Assembly (NCBI GenBank): GCA_965249775.1
Contig: OZ252253.1
Location: forward strand, 1,054,001-1,118,000
Length of the DNA stretch: 64,000 nt
Reading direction: 5' to 3'
Source: UBA822 sp965249775
GTDB taxonomy: Bacteria > Gemmatimonadota > Gemmatimonadetes > Longimicrobiales > Gaopeijiaceae
The notes beneath the pieces were generated by a model. It worked only from the letters and a program-made list of their open reading frames with translations. It did not search any database and had not been told where the DNA came from. Both the position numbers and the translations under genes were made by a program. This document shows, piece by piece, positions 61,268 to 64,000 of the stretch (position 1 is its first letter; every line of letters begins with the position of its first letter).

Positions 61268-62581
61268 ATGAGTTTCTCATCCCGAAGATCCGCGTTCCTT
61301 GCGGCTGCCTTTTTCTTGATCCCTTCAGCGGTCGAGGGGCAGCAAGCACCGCAGGGCATCGAGATAGTCGAGCGGGTGGTCGCAGTCGTCGGAGATTCCA
61401 TGATCTCGATGACCGAGCTCGAGGAAAGTCTCCTTCAGCTGGAGGGGAGGGGATGGACTCGCCCGACCGGGGCGGCCGAGCTCTTGGACGCAAGGCTCGA
61501 GCTCCTGGACCAAATGATCAACCAGCATCTGATCATTCAGGAGGCGGTGAAAGACTCGCTCCTGCAGATCTCCGATGAGGAATTGGAAGACCGCGTCCAG
61601 GAACAGATCGACGCTCAGGTCATCCAATTCGGCACTCTGCGTCGGCTTCAAGAGGCACTCGCCGATCAGAATATGACGATGGCCGTATACCGTGAGCAGC
61701 AGAAGAACCTCATCCGGCGCCAGTTGCTCCAGGAAGGGTACTTCGCCAGGAGAGGACAGAGCGCGTCCGGCGTCGTGGTAACTGACGAAGAAGCACGCAC
61801 CTATTTCGATGAGAATCAGGATCTGTTTCCTGACAGGCCAATGACGATTCTATTCGAGACCGTCCAACTCCAACCTGAGCCGAGTGACACCGCCAAAGCG
61901 GAGACCCTCGCGAGGATGGATAGCGTTGTGGGTCTTCTCCAGGACGGGGAGGAGTTTGCGGAGCTCGCAGGGCGCTTCTCGGACGACGCTTCCGCCTCAG
62001 TGGGTGGAGAACTCCCATGGATCCGCCAAGATGGAACGTTTGTGGAGGCGTTCGAGGACATGGCCTTCGGGACCCCCGTGGGAGCGATAAGTCCTCCCGT
62101 TGAGACGGAGTACGGATACCATCTGATATTAGTCGAGCGGGTGAGGGGGGCGGAGCGTCGAGTACGTCACATTCTCTTTCTGCCGGAGATCACAGCAAGC
62201 GACGTCGAAGCGAACGATGCCCGAGCACAATCCCTCGGCGACGGGCTTAGAGCCGGTGAGACGTTTGCGGATATGGGCCAGCAGCCCGATACGGTCGACC
62301 TGCCGCTCGAGGCGATCGCGCAGACGTCCCAGGCGTTTGCCTCGGCGATACAGAACGCACAGGCCGGAGACGTGGTCGGGCCAGTCAGGATGGTCGACCC
62401 CCGGGCCGAGAATACCTGGATCCTCTCTCGGGTGTTGGAGATGAAGCCTGGAGGTCCCGGTGAGTTCTCCGATTTTGAAGACATGATCCTAGAGCGCCTG
62501 AGGAGCGAACGTCTCACGGAGAGCGTGATCGAGGAGTTGCGAAGCCGGACGTACATCGACATTCGCATCGGCGGAGGCTGA
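61268..62581 (+). CDS. surA: SurA-like periplasmic chaperone / peptidyl-prolyl isomerase
   Basis: 437 residues from ATG 61268; a longer frame starts at TTG 61208 but the ATG gives a proper signal peptide (1-24, ending SAVEG). The SurA N-terminal domain (about 30-190) begins IVERVVAVVGDSMISMTELE. A parvulin domain (about 190-295) reads FETVQLQPEP ... FSDDASASVGGELPWIRQDGTFVEAFEDMAFGTPVGAISPPVETEYGYHLILVERV in pieces. The C-terminus holds a further, shorter parvulin-like part. Followed 14 bp later by pdxA, the same surA-pdxA order as in many Proteobacteria. Confidence 0.9.
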   Translation: MSFSSRRSAFLAAAFFLIPSAVEGQQAPQGIEIVERVVAVVGDSMISMTELEESLLQLEGRGWTRPTGAAELLDARLELLDQMINQHLIIQEAVKDSLLQISDEELEDRVQEQIDAQVIQFGTLRRLQEALADQNMTMAVYREQQKNLIRRQLLQEGYFARRGQSASGVVVTDEEARTYFDENQDLFPDRPMTILFETVQLQPEPSDTAKAETLARMDSVVGLLQDGEEFAELAGRFSDDASASVGGELPWIRQDGTFVEAFEDMAFGTPVGAISPPVETEYGYHLILVERVRGAERRVRHILFLPEITASDVEANDARAQSLGDGLRAGETFADMGQQPDTVDLPLEAIAQTSQAFASAIQNAQAGDVVGPVRMVDPRAENTWILSRVLEMKPGGPGEFSDFEDMILERLRSERLTESVIEELRSRTYIDIRIGGG

Positions 62582-62595
62582 GCCAGCGGGCCCCC

Positions 62596-63540
62596 ATGTC
62601 CACGCAATGCTTGGCGGTCACGCTCGGCGATCCTCGCGGAATCGGCCCTGAGGTGGTTACTGATGCAGTTCGTCACGTCAGAGAGCGGGGCGACGATATC
62701 GACTTCATCTTGTTGGGCCCGGACGAGCTCGATCCAGGACTCGGCACGTACGAAGGTGTCGGTCGCTTCGACGGCTCCGAGCATTCGGCGGGGGTCCTTT
62801 CCGCCCTTGCGGTGAAGAGAGCGGTCCGCCTGGCCCTGGCGGGTACTGCAGCGGGTATCGTCACCGGTCCGATCCACAAGCCAGCCCTCCGGTCCGCGGG
62901 CTTCACGGAGCCTGGCCATACGGAAATGCTCCAGCGCCTCACTGATGTCTCCGATGTCGGAATGCTCATGGCCGCCGAGGAGACGCGTCTGGGAGCACCT
63001 CTCCGGGTGCTCCTCGCTACTACGCACGTGCCGCTGCGTGGTGTGCCCGACCTTTTGAGCGCGGACCTGCTCGTTTCTCAGGCGATGCTTTTGAACTCCT
63101 CGCTTGAGGCCGACTGGAATCTCGCCCGTCCACGCATCGCGCTCTGCGCGCTGAATCCGCACGCTTCGGACGGTGGATTGTTCGGGGACGAAGAAAGTCG
63201 TGTATACCTGCCTGCCATAGATGCCCTGCGTGGCGCGGGGGTCGCAGTGGAGGGCCCGATCCCAGCGGACACCGTGTTCAGCAGGACGCTGAACGGGGAG
63301 TTCGACGCGGTCGTCGCCCCGTATCACGACGTAGGGATGGCCCCCTTCAAAACCATCTCTTTTGGAGCAGGGGTCAACGTGACCCTGGGACTGCCGTTCG
63401 TTCGGACGTCCCCGGATCACGGGACGGCATTTGAGATCGTTGGTACGGGTAGGGCGGATGCATCGTCGATGCGAGCCGCGATCCGGATGGCGTCTCGGTT
63501 GGCTCAAAACCGTTGCACCACGCTGGCAGTCCATACATAG
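62596..63540 (+). CDS. pdxA: 4-hydroxythreonine-4-phosphate dehydrogenase
   Basis: NAD-dependent enzyme of the DXP-dependent vitamin B6 pathway, forming the aminoketone used by PdxJ. Seen: 314 residues, AVTLGDPRGIGPEVV (about 7-21), TGPIHKPALRSAGF (about 94-107) with the lysine and histidine, GHTEML (about 111-116), TTHVPLRGVPDLL, and PYHDVGMAPFK (about 241-251). The usual GDPAGIGPE has Arg for Ala here. All metal histidines are in place. Confidence 0.96.
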   Translation: MSTQCLAVTLGDPRGIGPEVVTDAVRHVRERGDDIDFILLGPDELDPGLGTYEGVGRFDGSEHSAGVLSALAVKRAVRLALAGTAAGIVTGPIHKPALRSAGFTEPGHTEMLQRLTDVSDVGMLMAAEETRLGAPLRVLLATTHVPLRGVPDLLSADLLVSQAMLLNSSLEADWNLARPRIALCALNPHASDGGLFGDEESRVYLPAIDALRGAGVAVEGPIPADTVFSRTLNGEFDAVVAPYHDVGMAPFKTISFGAGVNVTLGLPFVRTSPDHGTAFEIVGTGRADASSMRAAIRMASRLAQNRCTTLAVHT

Positions 63541-63619
63541 TTTTCTTAGGCCCACCGTACGCCAGAAAGGCGGTGGTGAATATTCACCTACCACGTTTCG
63601 AGCGAGGTTACGAGCCCGC

Positions 63620-64000
63620 GTGATCAAGTTCATCAGTGTGACGAAGGAGTACTCGCGGCCCGAGCCGGCCCTCAACGACGTATCCTTCCACTTGGCGAAG
63701 GGACAGTTTGCGTTTCTCACCGGGCACTCCGGGTCGGGAAAGTCGACCGCTCTACGACTCGCCCACCTGGCCGAGAGGCCGACCGACGGAGAGGTACGTG
63801 CGAGTGGGTTTTCATCCAAGAGGACCTCTCGGCGAGACATATGGAAACTCCGCCGCAAGGTGGGGTTTGTGTTTCAAGATTTTCGCCTCCTCCCCGGCCG
63901 CACCGCTCTCGAAAATGTCTCCTTCGCCCTCGAAGTCATCGGTTCGCGGAAGAAGGAGATTCTGCCCCGAGCGCAACGGCTCCTCGGTCAGGTCGGCCTT
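63620..64000 (+). CDS. ftsE: Cell-division ABC ATPase FtsE (N-terminal part, cut by window edge)
   Basis: ATPase that with FtsX activates septal peptidoglycan hydrolases. Seen: 127 codons from GTG 63620, IKFISVTKEYSRPEPALNDVSF in two parts, Walker A GHSGSGKST (about 37-45), and VGFVFQDFRLLPGRTALENVSFAL (in parts, about 79-102) with the FtsE-type Q-loop FQDFRLL. The signature and Walker B lie beyond the window. It follows pdxA by 79 bp. Confidence 0.93.
   Translation, partial: MIKFISVTKEYSRPEPALNDVSFHLAKGQFAFLTGHSGSGKSTALRLAHLAERPTDGEVRASGFSSKRTSRRDIWKLRRKVGFVFQDFRLLPGRTALENVSFALEVIGSRKKEILPRAQRLLGQVGL

Noticed and set aside
63640..63655. Fifth copy of the 17-bp motif (GAAGGAGTAC) near the ftsE start
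   Set aside because: Only 10 bases match and they encode conserved FtsE residues (TKEYS), so it is probably coincidence.
62167..63858. 563-residue minus-strand ORF opposite surA and pdxA
   Set aside because: It is antisense to two well-matched genes, has no recognisable domain and an Arg/Ser-rich composition typical of GC-rich shadow frames.

Overview
The window is GC-rich, densely packed chromosomal DNA with housekeeping genes on both strands and no phage, plasmid or insertion-sequence genes. The cell envelope is of Gram-negative type: a GmhA-like phosphoheptose isomerase, a beta-barrel outer-membrane protein, two parvulin-type periplasmic chaperones, lipoproteins and a Wzc-like chain-length kinase. 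Aerobic or respiratory cytochrome c biogenesis is present. The gene style (many signal-peptide M16 peptidases, DUF58/BatA pairs, an ECF sigma operon with a double zinc-finger anti-sigma factor, a TAXI-TRAP transporter) suggests a Gemmatimonadota-like or related lineage. That is a judgement from style, not from a marker-gene tree.

Layout. 1-9,036 (all minus): pdxJ (cut by the window edge), hflX, CCA-adding enzyme, gmhA, PHP-type tyrosine phosphatase, a small unknown, alaS, recA. 9,208-15,999 (minus): a tightly overlapping cytochrome c maturation operon, ccmE-ccmF-zinc-ribbon protein-ccmA-ccmB-ccmC-ccmD, followed by an outer-membrane barrel protein. 16,252-20,835 (minus): gltB, divergent across a 565-bp regulatory region from a TAXI-TRAP transporter (21,401-24,452, plus). 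24,520-31,024 (minus): small lipoprotein, glpK, maf, dtd, glmS, glmM. 31,251-38,838 (plus): PLP sulfur enzyme, M48 peptidase, purD, mutM, and a pair of M16 peptidases of which the second has no zinc motif. 38,892-39,620 (minus): ubiE/menG. 39,770-43,902 (plus): an ECF sigma/anti-sigma envelope-stress-like operon. 43,899-45,270 (minus): NifU-C and Mrp iron-sulfur proteins. 45,485-47,875 (plus): Wzc-like kinase, then a 51-copy 17-bp minisatellite. 48,761-53,261 (minus): lepA, a STAS/HATPase protein, a STAS-like/winged-helix protein, and a second PLP sulfur enzyme. 53,326-64,000 (plus): DUF58 and BatA-like proteins, mfd, two PpiC/SurA proteins, pdxA, and ftsE (cut by the edge).

Main points of interest. 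(1) The Ccm system appears to be the natural variant with a CxxxY CcmE (Cys133/Tyr137) and no CcmG or CcmH beside it. (2) The 17-bp array is almost perfectly homogeneous and open in all six frames. (3) A 17-bp motif, CTGTTGAAGGAGTACAG, occurs three times exactly and once with one mismatch, always between genes. (4) Short tandem duplications sit repeatedly on translation-start junctions (cca, glpK, dtd, glmS, M16, toast-rack gene). In two cases they create mini-ORFs whose stops overlap the next start. (5) lepA is translationally coupled to a candidate partner-switch pair. (6) gltB has an intrinsic terminator in its own leader.
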